Shown here: positions 45,741 through 57,943 of the stretch, in pieces | How the letters are laid out: each line of letters begins with the position of its first letter | Numbering within the stretch: position 1 is the stretch's first letter | NCBI GenBank assembly: GCA_034509755.1 | Contig: CM067550.1 | Location: 13,261,001-13,325,000 of the forward strand | Source of the DNA: Anisodus tanguticus | Taxonomy: Eukaryota; Streptophyta; Magnoliopsida; Solanales; Solanaceae | Length of the DNA stretch: 64,000 nucleotides | Direction: 5' to 3' | Made by a program: the position numbers and the translations under genes | Notes under the pieces: generated by a model | Told to the model about the DNA's origin: nothing | What the model saw: the letters and a program-made list of their open reading frames with translations, nothing else | Databases searched by the model: none

Positions 45741-47174
45741 TCACCCAAATAATTTGGGCTGGCCGAAACAGTAGTTGTGGGGCCAGTGACTCAAATACGG
45801 GGATATGCCATCATCTAGAAAATCATAGGTAGGTGGTCCGGACACATGAAATTTTGCAAATGGGAAAGTGTTTTCATCGAAGAGGACGTGACGACTCACA
45901 ATAATTTTATTGGAGGAGAGATCGTAACATTTGTAACCTCGATGATTGGAAGGATAACCCAAAAAATGCAAGGAGTAGACCGGGGTTGTAGTTTGTTGAT
46001 GGTGGTGGATGGAAAAAGAGGATAGTATAAACATTCAAATACCCGTAAGTGAGAATAAGATGGGTCCCGTAAGTATAGGATTTTTTATGGGGCTTGATAG
46101 GACAAATTTTTGTTCGGTAGTATGTTCAATAAATACATAGCCATTTGTAGTGCATGATGCCAAAAGGATGGAGGTAGTGTGACATGGGCAAGGGATCTAA
46201 TAATGTTATTGATGGTTCGGATTTTTCGTTCTGCTTTTCCATTTTGTGAGGATGTGTGTGGGAATGAAAGACGGAAATTTAAACCATTTGAATTGAAAAA
46301 ATACCAAAAATGTGTATTATCAAACTCCCTACCATTATCACATTGAATATTTTTAACATCTCGTTCAAATTGTTTCCAGATGAATGCTCTAAAAATGAGA
46401 AATGTGAAAAAGACTTGTGATTTTTTGACAAGGGAAATGTCCACAAAAAATCAGAGTAGTCATCTAGAAATAACAAATAATACCTATGTCCCGAAGAGCT
46501 CAAAATGGGTGATGTCTAAATATCACAATAGATAATATCAAATGGCATAAGTGTGCACGAATTAGATGAAACAAATGGAAATTGAACATGTTTCCCAAGT
46601 GGACATGAACGAAACATATTAGAATTACGTGTTTGAGTACATGAAATAAAATTATTTTATTTGAGAGAGGCTAAAACAAGTGGCCCCGGATGACCCAAAC
46701 GTTCATGACATAACGAAGGTGCAAAAGCAGCAAAAGTGGAAGGTAACTTGATTCGTTGGTTTAGTGATGTAATTGGATAGAACTTCCCTCGACTATCACA
46801 TCTCATGAGAAGAGTCCCTGTCTGAAAATCCTTCACGGAAAATCCAAAAGGGTCAAAAACAACACACTTAATTATCAGTATTAAATTTTCTAACAGACAC
46901 CAAGTTTTTGATTAATTGTGGAGCATGAAGGACATTCTGTAAAATTAATGGTGGATTTGGTGGTGACAATTTAGTAGAACCATAACTTCGAATTGGAATA
47001 AAATGGCAATTTCCGATAATTATACAATTATTTTTTATCAAATTAAAATAGGACGAGAGATTACCTTGGGAGGATGTCATATGTGACGTCGCTCCAGAGC
47101 CCATATACCAATTTGCATCGGACGAATTAAGTACAAGGGTGTGCATGGAGGAATCAATATCTGTTGGGCTTGCC
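45741..47174 (-). pseudogene. pol: Copia pol fragment (protease and integrase)
   Basis: Minus strand, continuing the gag at 53703-52484 across a nested insertion. Protease region at about 47090-47070 reads MGSGATSHM where the family has DSGA, so the catalytic Asp is replaced by Gly. The integrase zinc region follows near 46700, then 'LLFLDDYSDFLWTFPL' (about 46480-46430), 'CDNGREF' (about 46340) and 'SSQNGKAERKIRTI' (about 46250), the D,D-35-E core. The segment ends after 'LGYPSNHRGYKCYDL'. RT and RNase H are absent. Frameshift between 46444 and 46279. Confidence 0.88.
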
Positions 47175-47997
47175 TGTCACGACCCAAACCGGAGGGCCGC
47201 GACGGGCACCCGGATCCTACCCGCCGGGCACCACAGATACACTCTATCCTTAATCATATTTAAACATGGACTGAGCCGTGATATATTATATAAAGTTTCA
47301 ACCCAAAAGCTCCAACTCATCCATTTATATACCAAGGCAGACAAGGCCTTACATGACAACTAACCACATGACACTTATCTACAAGCCTCTAAAGAGTAAA
47401 ACATACCACGACCAAACCGCAACTCCGAAACAAAATAGAGTGCTCCAAATACCAACTGAACCAGCAACCTACTACGGCAAACTTCTCAATATGAACCTGC
47501 GGGCATAAAATGCAGCGGCCCCAACAAAAGGGACGTTAGTACGACTAATGTACTAAGTATGTCAGCCATACGAAATAACATAGCAGAGATATATCATAGT
47601 CTGAAACAGAAACAACTGAACATCAGTAAATGCCTCTGAGGGCCCTAATACATATGCCTAAATGTTATGCACAATGCAGTTTCCATATACATCAGCCTCA
47701 TCGGGCATCTTCCTTACCATAACTGCCTCTGTGTGCATCATACCATATAATGATTAATGAATGTATGCATGATACAAATGCGGTATACTAATGTCCACAC
47801 AGGAATCCTCCCATAACCGCCTCTGTGGGCATTAGGTTATATCGCCACACAAGGGCATCACATCATATTGGCCTTTTCGGGCTTTTTTGTGATAGTTTGT
47901 ACCACTCCGGATGTTTTATTATTATTCATGCATTTCATTTGCATTGCATTCATATGTTACCCTGGACCACTTGTGCTATGCATATTACAATATGGTA

Positions 47998-48048
<51 letters not shown>

Positions 48049-48879
48049 TGCAATGCAAATGAAATGCATGAATAATAATAAAACATCCGGAGTGACATAA
48101 TATACTTTACACCTTTGATTAAAAGTGGGAACATCAACATCTCTTCCGGTGTGCCTTATTAAGGTCTTAGAAATATACTTGGATATTCTTTCAACATAGG
48201 AGTCGATGACTTGATCATCCCTAACTACTAAGAGTAGAGTAATTTATGTAGCAACACGATGGTTATGTTTCGCATATGGAATTATGCCAAAAGAAAGAAA
48301 GAGCCTTGCATACCTTGTTGTCAAAATTATCTAAGTTCCGCGGATCCTTGTAAGCTCTATGAACGATTATCTACACCATATGAATGATTTACATCATAAT
48401 CGGATCAATATACTAGAAATCGCTACATTGAGACATTCTAGTGAATACTTTGTACGCGTAGAATCTATACTTCTTCTATGTCGAACCCTATGCATATAAC
48501 CACACAATCAGCCCTCTTAACCTTTTTTCCTTACTGCTACAATACCCAAACAATTCAGCAATTTCACATGCAACTTCCAATTCATATCAACAGCCCCAAC
48601 AATACCCAGCCAACTTAGTACTTTCAATAATCACCTTAGAACTAGTAAGAATCAGGTTCTAAAATTCGTATAAACTTAGAAATAAGAAGGATTACCTCTT
48701 TTAAGAGTAGTGTCGAGCGTCATCGGAAAACCTTTTGCCCAAATTAGTTTCCGACAAGCAGAAACATGACCCAAAATCAACTTGAATTAGAGCTTCTCTG
48801 AAACTCAAGGTCTTGCTTGATTTCTGAGTGTTCAAGCTTGTTTCAAGGATTCGAGTTTTACTGAAAATGAGGCCCAAAA
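47175..48879 (-). repeat. Left (3') LTR, truncated and rearranged
   Basis: Matches 50163-51848 closely but lacks the final ~635 bp present in the right LTR, so the U3 start and polypurine tract are deleted. Contains a 52-bp inverted duplication around a (TA)n tract at 47999-48044. Confidence 0.85.
47903..48094. repeat. 52-bp perfect inverted repeat around (TA)n
   Basis: 47903-47954 and 48043-48094 are exact complements. The right LTR has the sequence only once (51020-51070 region), so the left LTR acquired an inverted copy at the TA tract. Confidence 0.93.
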
Positions 48880-50162
48880 CATATCTTATTCAAATCATAT
48901 ATCAAGATCTTCTACTCACTTAGACAGTTCTAGCACCAAATCATAGTCTATACATGCTATTGCATGAATATGATTGAGTTAATCATGGGGTGCAAACAGG
49001 TAATAACTTCAACATGGAAAAAGCCAGTTCAAATAGATACAAAATGTCAGTGTTGATATTATTCAGCAATTTGGCAGACATGACATGTTACAGAATAACG
49101 TAAGAGAGTATTTCCTGCTAGGATTGACATACTTTTAGTACTTAGACAAAAGGGGAATCATGTAACCAATTCAGAGGGACATAAAAGTTTAAAAATGCAT
49201 GGGTAATCATCTAGATGTGACATCTTAAGTGTTAAGAATCAATTAAATGCTAAACTAAGCACCCAAGATCCTACACTTACTATATTATTGAATCTGATGA
49301 CACTGAGACTTAGCATGGTACTTCATGACTCATTCATTTTACTCAGCAAGAATATGAGATCAGATCACCCAAATATACACTTAAACAAGATGCTAGTTTT
49401 TTTTTACTTAACATAAGGCAAACAAATCAAGATTAAAACATAATCATCAAATATTAACTATATCAAATCATAACTTACAAAGTGGACCAGAATATCATCT
49501 TATCCTTAGGCATCACAAAACTCTATAAACATCACATATAATTAATTATGGACTTCAACCTAGTGTACAGGGGTATAAACAAGATATTAAGCAGACTAGT
49601 GAACATTTGGAAACCAATACACTTACCATATCATATACTTAATATCAAACAGAGGTAAAATACTAGATTCATAAAGGCCTTGGATATCTAAGGTCACAAC
49701 AGTTATTTAACACTCTGAGATTCTCAACAAGATAAAAAAAAGCAAACAAAACAACCCTTTTTTTTCTTCAATATCCAAAGCAAACGTTCCGCTTTCCAGA
49801 CTCACATTATCTCTTCCGTATATGAGTGAGACAACTTCTCATAATCTAGAAACTTTTTACATCATACCGCTCTTTTGGCGTATCAATCGTCTGGTAGAAG
49901 TCACTCATTTACAGAATACAATTATGAACTAACCGAAGTCTTTTTGGTAATTGGCATTACCGAAATAGTAACAGGCATGAGTTAAACTCAAATTCTTAAG
50001 ACTCGGCTCTACCGCACGATCTATGATATGAAATAATGGAAACAATTCTAAATGCCCTGTAGTCTCCTACTTATAAGTGTGGCGCGCAACACACCTATAA
50101 CCAAGACTCTACTAGATACGGCTTGTAGACTCCCTAGGACAGACATGCTCTGATACTAAGTT
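48880..50162 (-). other. Interior of the nested LTR element
   Basis: No open frame of note on either strand; simple AT-rich sequence. Ends with the Met-tRNA-type primer-binding site at 50147-50161. Confidence 0.7.
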
Positions 50163-50931
50163 TGTCATGACCCAAACATGAGGGTTGCGACGGGCACCCG
50201 GACCCTACCCGCCGGGCACTACAGATACACTCTATCCTTAATCATATTTAAATACGGACTGAGCCGTGATAGATTATATAAAGTTTCAACCTAAAAGCTC
50301 CAACTCAGCCATTTATATACCAAGGCCTTACATGAAAACTAACCACATGACACTTATCTACAAGCCTCTAAAGAGTAAAACATACCACGACCAGTCCGCA
50401 ACTCCGAAACAAAATAGAGTGCTCCAAATACCAGCTGAACCAGCAACCTACTAGGGCGAACTTCTCAATATGAATCTGCGGGCATAAAACGCAGCGGCCC
50501 CAACAAAAGGGACGTCAGTACGACTAATGTACTAAGTATGTCAGCCATACGAAATAACATAGCAGAGATATATCATAGTCTGAAACAGATACAGCTGAAC
50601 ATCAGTAAATGCCTCTGAGGGCCCTAATACATATGCCTAAATGTTATGCACAATGCAGTTTCCATATACATCAGCCTCATTGGGCATCTTCCTTACCATA
50701 ACAACCTCTGTGGGCATTATACCATATAATGATTAATGAATGTATGCATGATGCAAATGCGGTATACTAATGTCCACACAGGAATCCTCTCATAACCGCC
50801 TCTGTGGGCATCAGGTTATATCTCCACACAAGGGCATCACATCATATTGGCCTCTTCGGGCTCTTTTGTGATAGTATGTACCAGCTGCAGGTGGTATGCG
50901 TATACAATGCCTTTTTCCCTTTCTCCAATTC

Positions 50932-50975
<44 letters not shown>

Positions 50976-52483
50976 TACCATATAGTAATATGCATAGCAC
51001 AAGTGGTCCAGGGTAACATATGAATGCAATGCAAATGAAATGCATGAATAATAATAAAACATCCGGAGTGACATAATATACTTTACACCTTTTGTTAAAA
51101 GTGGGAACATCAGCATCTCTTCAGGTGTACCTTATTAAGGTCTTAGAAACATACTTGGATATTCTTTCAACATAGGAGTCGATGACTTGATCATCCCTAA
51201 CTACTAAGAGTAGAATAATTTATGTAGTGGTTATGTTTCACATATGGAATTATGCCAAAAGAAAGAAAGAGCCTTGCATACCTTGTTGTCGAAATTATCT
51301 AAGTTATGTGGATCCTTGTAAGCTCTATGAATGATTATCTACACCATATGAACGATTTACATCATAATCGGATCAATATACTAGATATCGCTTCATTGAG
51401 ACATTCTAGTGAATACTTTATACGCGTAGAATCTATACTTCTTCAATGTCGAACCCTATGCATATAACCACACAATCATCCCTCCTAACCTTTTTTCCTT
51501 ACTGCTACAATACCCAAACAATTCAGCAATTTCACATGCAACTTCCAATTTCATATCAACAGCCCCAACAATACCCAGCCAACTTAGTACTTTCAATAAT
51601 CACCTTAGAACTAGTAAGAATCAGGTTCTAAAATTCGTATAAACTTAGAAATAAGAAGGATTACCTCTTTTAAGAGCAGTGACGAGCGTCATCGGAAAAT
51701 CTTTCACCCAAATTAGTTTTCGACAAGCAGAAACAGGACCCAAAATCAACTTGAGTTAGAGCTTCTCTGAAACTCAAGGTCTTGCTTGATTTCTGAGTGT
51801 TCAAGCTTGTTTCAAGGATTCGATTTTTGCTGAAAATGAGGTCCAAAACGCTATAGATTTCCCCCTTTCTGGGTGAGCAAAGGTTTTCGAAAAATCCCTA
51901 ATTTGGTCGAGAATTTCAGAGAGTTATCAATTGAGAATTTACTCTTTCAGGTTGAAGTGTAACAATTTCTTCTCCAGAGAATGATTTCTACAGAGGCTTG
52001 ATGAGATGAAGACTTCTATTAATGGAGAAGAGAGGAGTGCTTGGAGACTTATGAAGCTCTGAAGTTGTCAGCGTTCGTTTACGAGGCTTAGTCATTGAGA
52101 CAATCTGTTATAAGGCTACACGTAATGTCCCACTATATATTGTCCCCAATTATAATTAATTAATCCCACGATTAATTAATTACACACACTTAAATTCTTG
52201 ATCCCAATTCACTTAAATCCTGACGACTTATTAAACATTCTTATACTAAATGTCATAATTCTTGTAATATGACACTAGTCCATAACCTCTTTGGAAATAT
52301 ACAATTATTATTATTAATCCCCGTCGTCGCATTGTTAAATCCAAAATTATTTCGGGATCACATCATTTTATATACTAATTTCCTTATTAGTATACGTAAG
52401 TACAACATAAACTTCCCGGGGCCCGGGTCCACTTGCCTACGTTTATGCGCTCAAACCATTACTTGGAAGTACGAGATGTTACA
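50163..52483 (-). repeat. Right (5') LTR of the nested element
   Basis: 2321 bp with TG...CA ends on both strands. Carries a (TA)n tract at about 50935-50969. The segment 51849-52483 is the U3 part that the left LTR has lost. Confidence 0.88.
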
Positions 52484-53703
52484 TTGTCACTGCCGAATAG
52501 GCCTCCTGCCACTGGTTCGGCAGTGGCTCAAAGCTGTTGGAATTGCTGGCTGCACTATTACGTGGCCCAAAACTGGATTGTTGGTTACCCGTGCCCTAGC
52601 CAGTAGGCCTTGGACTGGGCCTGTTCCAGTTACCCGACGGGTAAGGGCAAGGTGGCACAACCCAAGGCCACTATCAGGCCCACTGGTTTGGGTCGCCGCC
52701 CCACTATGGCCGGGGCTGCCACTGCTGACCGTCGGTACCACTGTTCCTGCCACCGTTTCCGCCGCTACCTCCGCCACCGGAATTCAGGTTGCCGTTATTT
52801 TTTCCATTTCAGTTATTTTCACCCCGATTTTTACCACCATTCCGTCCTTTTTGTCCCCGATTTTGTTGTATAGGCTCAAAGTTTGTGGTAGTGTCATTGG
52901 CTATCATGTCGGAATTTGAAACGGTTGCGGCCTTTTTGGCGAAATCCGCCTCTTCAAGAATAAGCATTGAACGGACTTGATAAAAATGGTAGATGATTGA
53001 TTTGTCGGATAACCGTTCCCACGCCACTATACGCGTCGGTAAGACCGACAACCAATTGGAGAACCAATCGATTGTTGGTAACCGGCAAACCAACATTTTT
53101 GAGTTGATCCGACAAGACTTTGAGGCGTTGACAATACACCGATGCATTCGGAAAATCCGCCATATCAGTGGTGGAGAATTCTTGCTCCAACGTGACAGCT
53201 TGGGAATTTTTATTGTCTTGAAAAATATCCCGCAAACGATTCCAAGCCTCCATTGCTGTAGAATCGGGTTCCATTATTGTATGCAATAAATCACTAGAGA
53301 TGGTTGCATAAATCCATGAAAGAACTGTGGCATCAAGATTTTCCCAAAGTTCTTTTTCATCATCAGTTTTTAACTCCTTTCCTTTGCCAGTCGCCGACGG
53401 AATTATGTGATGAATAATCTGGTGGGAACGGCAACATATTTTAAAAAGCTCTGCCCAAGTTGCATAGTAAACATTTTCCATCTCAAGAGTGACGGAAATA
53501 TGTGTTTTGATGTTAGAAACGGTAAGGGCGGGATGGAATGTGGATTTGGATAGTTCACCGGAAAATGAAGAACAACAATGAAAAAATACAAATATGCAGA
53601 AAATGTGGTGGTCGGCCGGTGGTGGAGGAATGGGGAGGGATGGCCGAATTTTGGAGATAAAATTATTTAGGGTATGATATTTTCCCTGATCTTCTGATAA
53701 CAT
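52484..53703 (-). pseudogene. gag: Copia gag, split from its pol by a nested element
   Basis: Minus strand. The UBN2-type gag region includes 'WENLDATVLSWIYATIS', 'AMEAWNRLRDIF' and 'RLKVLSDQLKNVG' (about 53350-53100), followed by a Gly/Asn-rich tail with several stops. A frameshift occurs near 53000. The 5' LTR lies directly upstream (53703-53929) with a diverged primer site 'gttatcagaag' just inside it. Confidence 0.85.
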
Positions 53704-53929
53704 GTGAGAATAATTAGTTTATTTTCCTCCATGATATTCTTTCATGAGGGTGGTAAATATAAAACAAGAATAGTCATATCTAAAGCTCTAATTATGCTAC
53801 TAATAATCACTAATAGGATATGATTGGGCTAATTATATATCATCTAATCTACCACCTTAATTGCTAATTTACATTCTAAAATCAATTATAATAATTACTA
53901 ATTATAATCAATTAATAATTATTCTATCA
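53703..53929 (-). repeat. 5' LTR of the minus-strand copia element
   Basis: 227 bp. On the minus strand it starts tgatagaataattatt and ends ttattctcaca, followed by the primer-binding site. Its outer 50 bp recur as an inverted pair at 56878-56979. Confidence 0.75.
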
Positions 53930-54872
53930 GAACAAAGTTCAGTCTTTTTCACGATTAGCGGATTATCTTTGTTGAAATGTGGGAATGATGCCTAATATGT
54001 TATTGAATTCTCACTCATCTCTTATGTATTGGTTCTGAAGGAGGTGATTGTCGAACGAAACATTTTTAGTCAGGTTTGTTTTCTTTGTTCAATGTCTTGA
54101 TAACCACTTTGGTTTAGTGAAGATAAAACAACTCCTTAAGTGACCTACTTATTATATGAGAATGGCTTTTCGAGAGAGACTGCTTCCGTTCTAGAACCAT
54201 AGAACATTAACAACCACTCATACAAGGAAGTTTTGGCGTGGAAAGCTTTGATCATGATTGGCAAATGTGGAAAGTCGACACAGTGCAGAACCCAGATTCA
54301 GGTTATCTGGGCAACACATTTTGAGAAGGAAGGAGTTCCATAAGACATGTTTGTATTAGTATGCGATCATCCAGTAAGTAGCCTCTTTGTTGTGAAGTCA
54401 TGTGAAAGCATTGCGTGTACTAGGTGAGGGTTGGAAGGTGGCCTGAGAACCCATGTTGTAAAAAAACAATAAAGTAGCCAGGGTGCAGTGGTCGTAACAT
54501 CACCAGCTTACCGACCCATCATGGTGAAATGAATTGCTTAAAAAGGTGGGAAATGTCTGGAATTTTCGTTGATGTGGATTGTAAATTACGGGGTTTAGCT
54601 AGTGTTAGGTTCCGTAAAAGGAGGAAAAGGGTGCAAGTGTCTAGCAGTTGAGAGGGGTGACATGAGTTTCAGGGTGCGGTTAACACCAAAATTTAGCCCT
54701 GAAACTCGGGAAAGGAGGACATGATTGGGGAAATAAGGAGGGAGGGAAGAGAAAGGGCGAAAGAGGGACAGAAAAAGACTATTATGAAGGGGAAGGTGTT
54801 GGTTCTTGCGCGTATTCAGCTCCAAAAAAATAGCTTAGGAGGTGAGGATCGTTAAATACCATATAAAGAAAT
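53930..54872. other. Intergenic, nothing recognised
   Basis: No supported gene; short open frames on both strands show no recognisable motif. Confidence 0.35.
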
Positions 54873-55800
54873 TGTTGATACTCTATTGTACTTTATAAAG
54901 CAGTACGGGAAGTAAATAACTATTACAAGTATTCGAAAGGATAAACAAATATTCAATATTCAGAAATTGAATCTTGTTGAACAAATAGGCCAATCTTCAA
55001 AACTGCCGCAAGTTTGTTGTGTCTTGAATCTTGATAACCTGAAATCAAGAAACAACTAAATCTGGATGGTTACAACGTTGTGTGTTGAGTCGAGTGATTG
55101 CCCTCTGTCCTTAAGACAAGATTGCCCCGTATATATGCTTTTACGTTAGCGGGCAATAGTCTCCCAAGATAAAACAACACTTTAATCTCAACGCTACAAA
55201 GCCAATAGGTTGAGCCTGACGAAGAAAACAAATATGAATCGACTTGCTGAAGATATGGAAAAGGAAGGAAGAGTTTTTGTTTACTCTTCTTTTGTCTCTG
55301 TGTATATAGTGTGTCTCTGTTGTGTATATCTTGTGCATATGTGAGTGTTTGCTCACTGTTTTTCAACACAGTTTTGCTCACTGTTTTGTGATCGGTTTGG
55401 GCTATTTTCGTGACTGTTTTTGTGCTGAAAATGTTGTGTATATTGTTGTTTTTCTCTTCTGTTTTTTTGTCTGTTCTGCAGTACCGAATTGAGCCAACAA
55501 CAGCTCAATATATAGCATGAAAGAGGGCAGCCCAACAGCCACAAACAAGGCTGTAATGGCCATTAAGTGAGGGCTGTTAATGGCATTAGAGAGACTGATT
55601 TATGGACATGAATGAGGGTGATAATGGAAGAGTTAATCAGCCAAATAATGGCTGGTTAATGCTCCAGAAAATAGTCCAGTCCAACGGAGTTTTCTGCCTT
55701 TCGTCACCCCAAAATCAACTTTTCAGAAACTCTAGGGACCAAACTGTAAAATATTAAACTTCAGGAACCAAACTGTACATAAGAAACTTCTGGGATCAAA
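54873..55800 (-). mobile_element. LTR of the conserved-core family, copy D
   Basis: On the plus strand it begins tgttgatact and carries the complement of the hairpin core at 55085-55168. It ends with the 'ggaccaaactgta' repeats (55735-55800) also seen in copy E. The distal end is not clear: the sequence may run on to 'gtctaca' at 56027, but no matching 5-bp duplication was found. Close to copy F (63329). Possibly truncated or part of a larger element. Confidence 0.75.
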
Positions 55801-56747
55801 CTGTACATTAGGCAAAGTTCTCAAAAGCCCTTGAATTCAAGTACAAGTCAAAATCAAATTCATCAAGTTCAAGATCAAACTCAAAAGCCCTTGAATTTAT
55901 TATCGAAAAGACGAATCAGATGATTCATAGAGATTGTAACACTCATATTTGAAATCAAATACTACGATTGTTGCGATATTTTCCTGTCTTGATTATTATT
56001 TTCTCGACGCGTATTTTATTGTCTACAGGTGGGTATTATTCTGGATCTTTAATTCTCATGATTGTCTTTTTGTTCAACGAATGCTTTTTTCTTCTGTTTA
56101 TATATAGTTCTGCATTCACCTTAAGTGAAATTAGTTACTACTAAATGTGTTTATGTTTCTAGGTACTGATCGAATTTTGTCTAAGCATTACTTCAACACT
56201 TCCAATTGATAAAGCAGTAGATTTATATGTACTGGAACTGCTTTGCTCCCTTTTCACTCTTCTTGTCGAAATCTGATGAGCTCAGTCGTATCACTTATGT
56301 TATGTGTTATGGACAATTGGACATGTTCTAGAATGAACATCTCCTCAAGTATTTTCTTCTTCTCTGAGAACGTTAAACTTTTGGTAACCTTTTCAAATAA
56401 AATTTTCCTTTATTCCAAGTATTAATGTCATTCAAATCATATAATTCAAGGAACATGCAGTTCTGCCGTCTAAGCAGTATTTCTAGTGGTATTAATGGTT
56501 TTTTACTTCTCTGATAGTTCTCTTTTCTGGAATATGCTTCTGATAAGTGTTCTTATGATATTAGACTAAGCCTTCATAAGATTAAAATGCTCTTAATTAG
56601 AATCTATAACTTATTCTGGTCGCGATTGAGTACGCAGGTTCTGTTTGGGACGACATTTCACAGTGGTGTAACTGCCACTGAATTATACAATTGTCTGCTC
56701 TCTTCATTTTTTTGCAACAAACATATAGGTAGCAGTTTTATTTTTAG
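55801..56747. other. Unassigned, possibly intron sequence or LTR remainder
   Basis: No coding frame is supported. Several T-rich tracts followed by AG are compatible with intron sequence upstream of the exon fragment at 56748, but this is weak. Confidence 0.3.
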
Positions 56748-56887
56748 TCTTTACCTGCTTGTTTAACTGTGAGCGGATGGGCCAGATGCTTGCTGCATAC
56801 AAGAAATCCTCAAAGCAGTGGTCGTCAACGTTCGATAAGCTAGCCCAAGGAGCAGCTTCTGTTCCTATATATCCCTGGATAGAATAA
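56748..56887 (+). pseudogene. Orphan exon fragment, unknown protein
   Basis: After a good acceptor (tttttag, 56741-56747) an open frame of about 45 codons reads 'ERMGQMLAAYKKSS', 'KQWSSTFDKLAQGAASVP', then a stop formed by the palindrome that begins at 56878. The residue mix and codon use look like a real exon rather than noise. I do not recognise the protein. The gene is probably a broken or duplicated fragment. Confidence 0.4.
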
Positions 56888-56979
56888 TTATTAATTGATT
56901 GTAATTAGTAATTATTATAATTGATTCTAAAATTAATTATAATAATTACCAATTACAATCAATTAATAATTATTCTATC
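56878..56979. repeat. 102-bp near-perfect palindrome from LTR ends
   Basis: Two 51-bp arms match at 48 positions and meet without spacer. Each arm equals the outer end of the copia LTR at 53703-53929 (gatagaataattattaatt...). AT-rich; capable of forming a cruciform. Confidence 0.9.
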
Positions 56980-57074
56980 ATGTTCAAATGGTTTTCGCAT
57001 AGCTTAATAATCTGCAAGAGAAAAGCCATGAACAAGTATTCTTACACTCATTCGTTCTCTTAGAAGAATACATG

Positions 57075-57290
57075 AAAGGTCTTTGGCAGATTTTATTATT
57101 GTCACTCTTCTTCTTGTTTTGATAACCAACAAATTCCAAGGGACTATGACGCTGGTTTTGGAACTCGGTGGATAATGGACACGCTCCTCTACCTTTCTCC
57201 ATTTAAATACCACCCTTTTGTCAGCAGCACGGTTCGAACCCATGACATGTTCCTAACTCACACATCTCATTCTAAATAAATTCATTTTAG
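57075..57290 (-). mobile_element. tRNA-derived SINE
   Basis: The B-box sequence GGTTCGAACC at 57231-57240 reads the same on both strands. It is followed on the minus strand by 'gtgctgctgacaaaagg', 'ggagaaaggtagagg' and 'ccattatccaccgag', ending 'ggttatcaaaa'. The order and the box suggest a Solanaceae SINE. The A box is degenerate. Confidence 0.6.
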
Positions 57291-57734
57291 AGAACTTCCT
57301 ATTTCACTTAAAAGACAAGTTATAATATTTGACTGAAATGGGCTTGATTACGCCAATTCTAATTCATATAAAGGGCTCCAACTAATTGAGGATAGTCATT
57401 GATTGACCTTATTTATTGGTTTCAATGATTGATGGTTGGATTATGATAAACGAGATATATTGGTATAGTAATATTTATCACTAGAACTTCCTAACCTAGA
57501 GAACTGAAATTATCACCAAATACAAAAGTAGGCTAAAGAATAAAATAGGATTATTAAATAATAAATAAATTCAAAATGAGAAGAAAAAGAGGTAACGGCG
57601 CGACCACACCGAGTCGATCGTTACATAAAATGAGACTTATCGACATTACATAACGATGGATTTAATGATACGATACAATAAAATTTAAGTATCAAACAAA
57701 ACAAACCAACGGTTTTTCTACAACCAATCAATGC

Positions 57735-57943
57735 TCAAAGAGATATTGGGGACACGTCCACTTGCATATCCTTGGTCCAAAATCTCTTCGCAAACTCGAT
57801 GGTTCCGATCTCGGATATTTTCGATTTTGCCATCAAGATTGTTATCCTGAGTCTGTCCAGTAGAATGGACTATTGATGGGCCACTCTCGCATCGGTGATT
57901 AGGATATCATCACCTAGCAAGGCATAGTCTTCAAAAGGTAGTA
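57735..57943 (-). pseudogene. Mitovirus RNA-dependent RNA polymerase relic
   Basis: A minus-strand frame of about 70 codons shows polymerase motif C as YALLGDD (GDD codons at 57914-57906). It then has a segment of the kind that follows GDD in mitovirus polymerases, with 'KSKIS', 'EFAKRFW' and 'DVSPIS' near the end. A stop lies at 57872-57870 and the frame ends at 57735. The upstream motifs (A, B) are not found in frame. Mitovirus polymerase pieces are known in plant mitochondrial and nuclear genomes. This is a short dead fragment of a larger polymerase and cannot be functional. Confidence 0.8.

Larger units (their letters stand above)
47175..52483 (-). mobile_element. Non-coding LTR retrotransposon nested in copia
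   Basis: LTRs at 47175 (tgtcacgaccc...) and 50163-52483 (tgtcatgaccc ... gatgttaca). Flanking 5-mers ttgcc (47170-47174) and ttgtc (52484-52488) match 4 of 5. Next to the right LTR, 'atgctctgatactaa' (50147-50161) is the complement of a Met-tRNA-type primer-binding site, so the element lies on the minus strand with the right LTR as its 5' LTR. The 1.3 kb interior has no coding capacity. Probably a non-autonomous gypsy-type derivative. Confidence 0.85.

Noticed and set aside
47999..48044. miRNA precursor from the inverted repeat around (TA)n
   Set aside because: The 52-bp arms are identical copies of LTR sequence created by a recent rearrangement, not a conserved precursor.
52269..52919. 216-codon plus-strand frame
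   Set aside because: Antisense to the Gly/Asn/Pro-rich part of the copia gag; no independent motif.
54873..56027. Solo LTR ending at 'gtctaca' (56027)
   Set aside because: The ends would be TG...CA, but flanking 5-mers gaaat and ggtgg do not match, so the upper boundary was left open.
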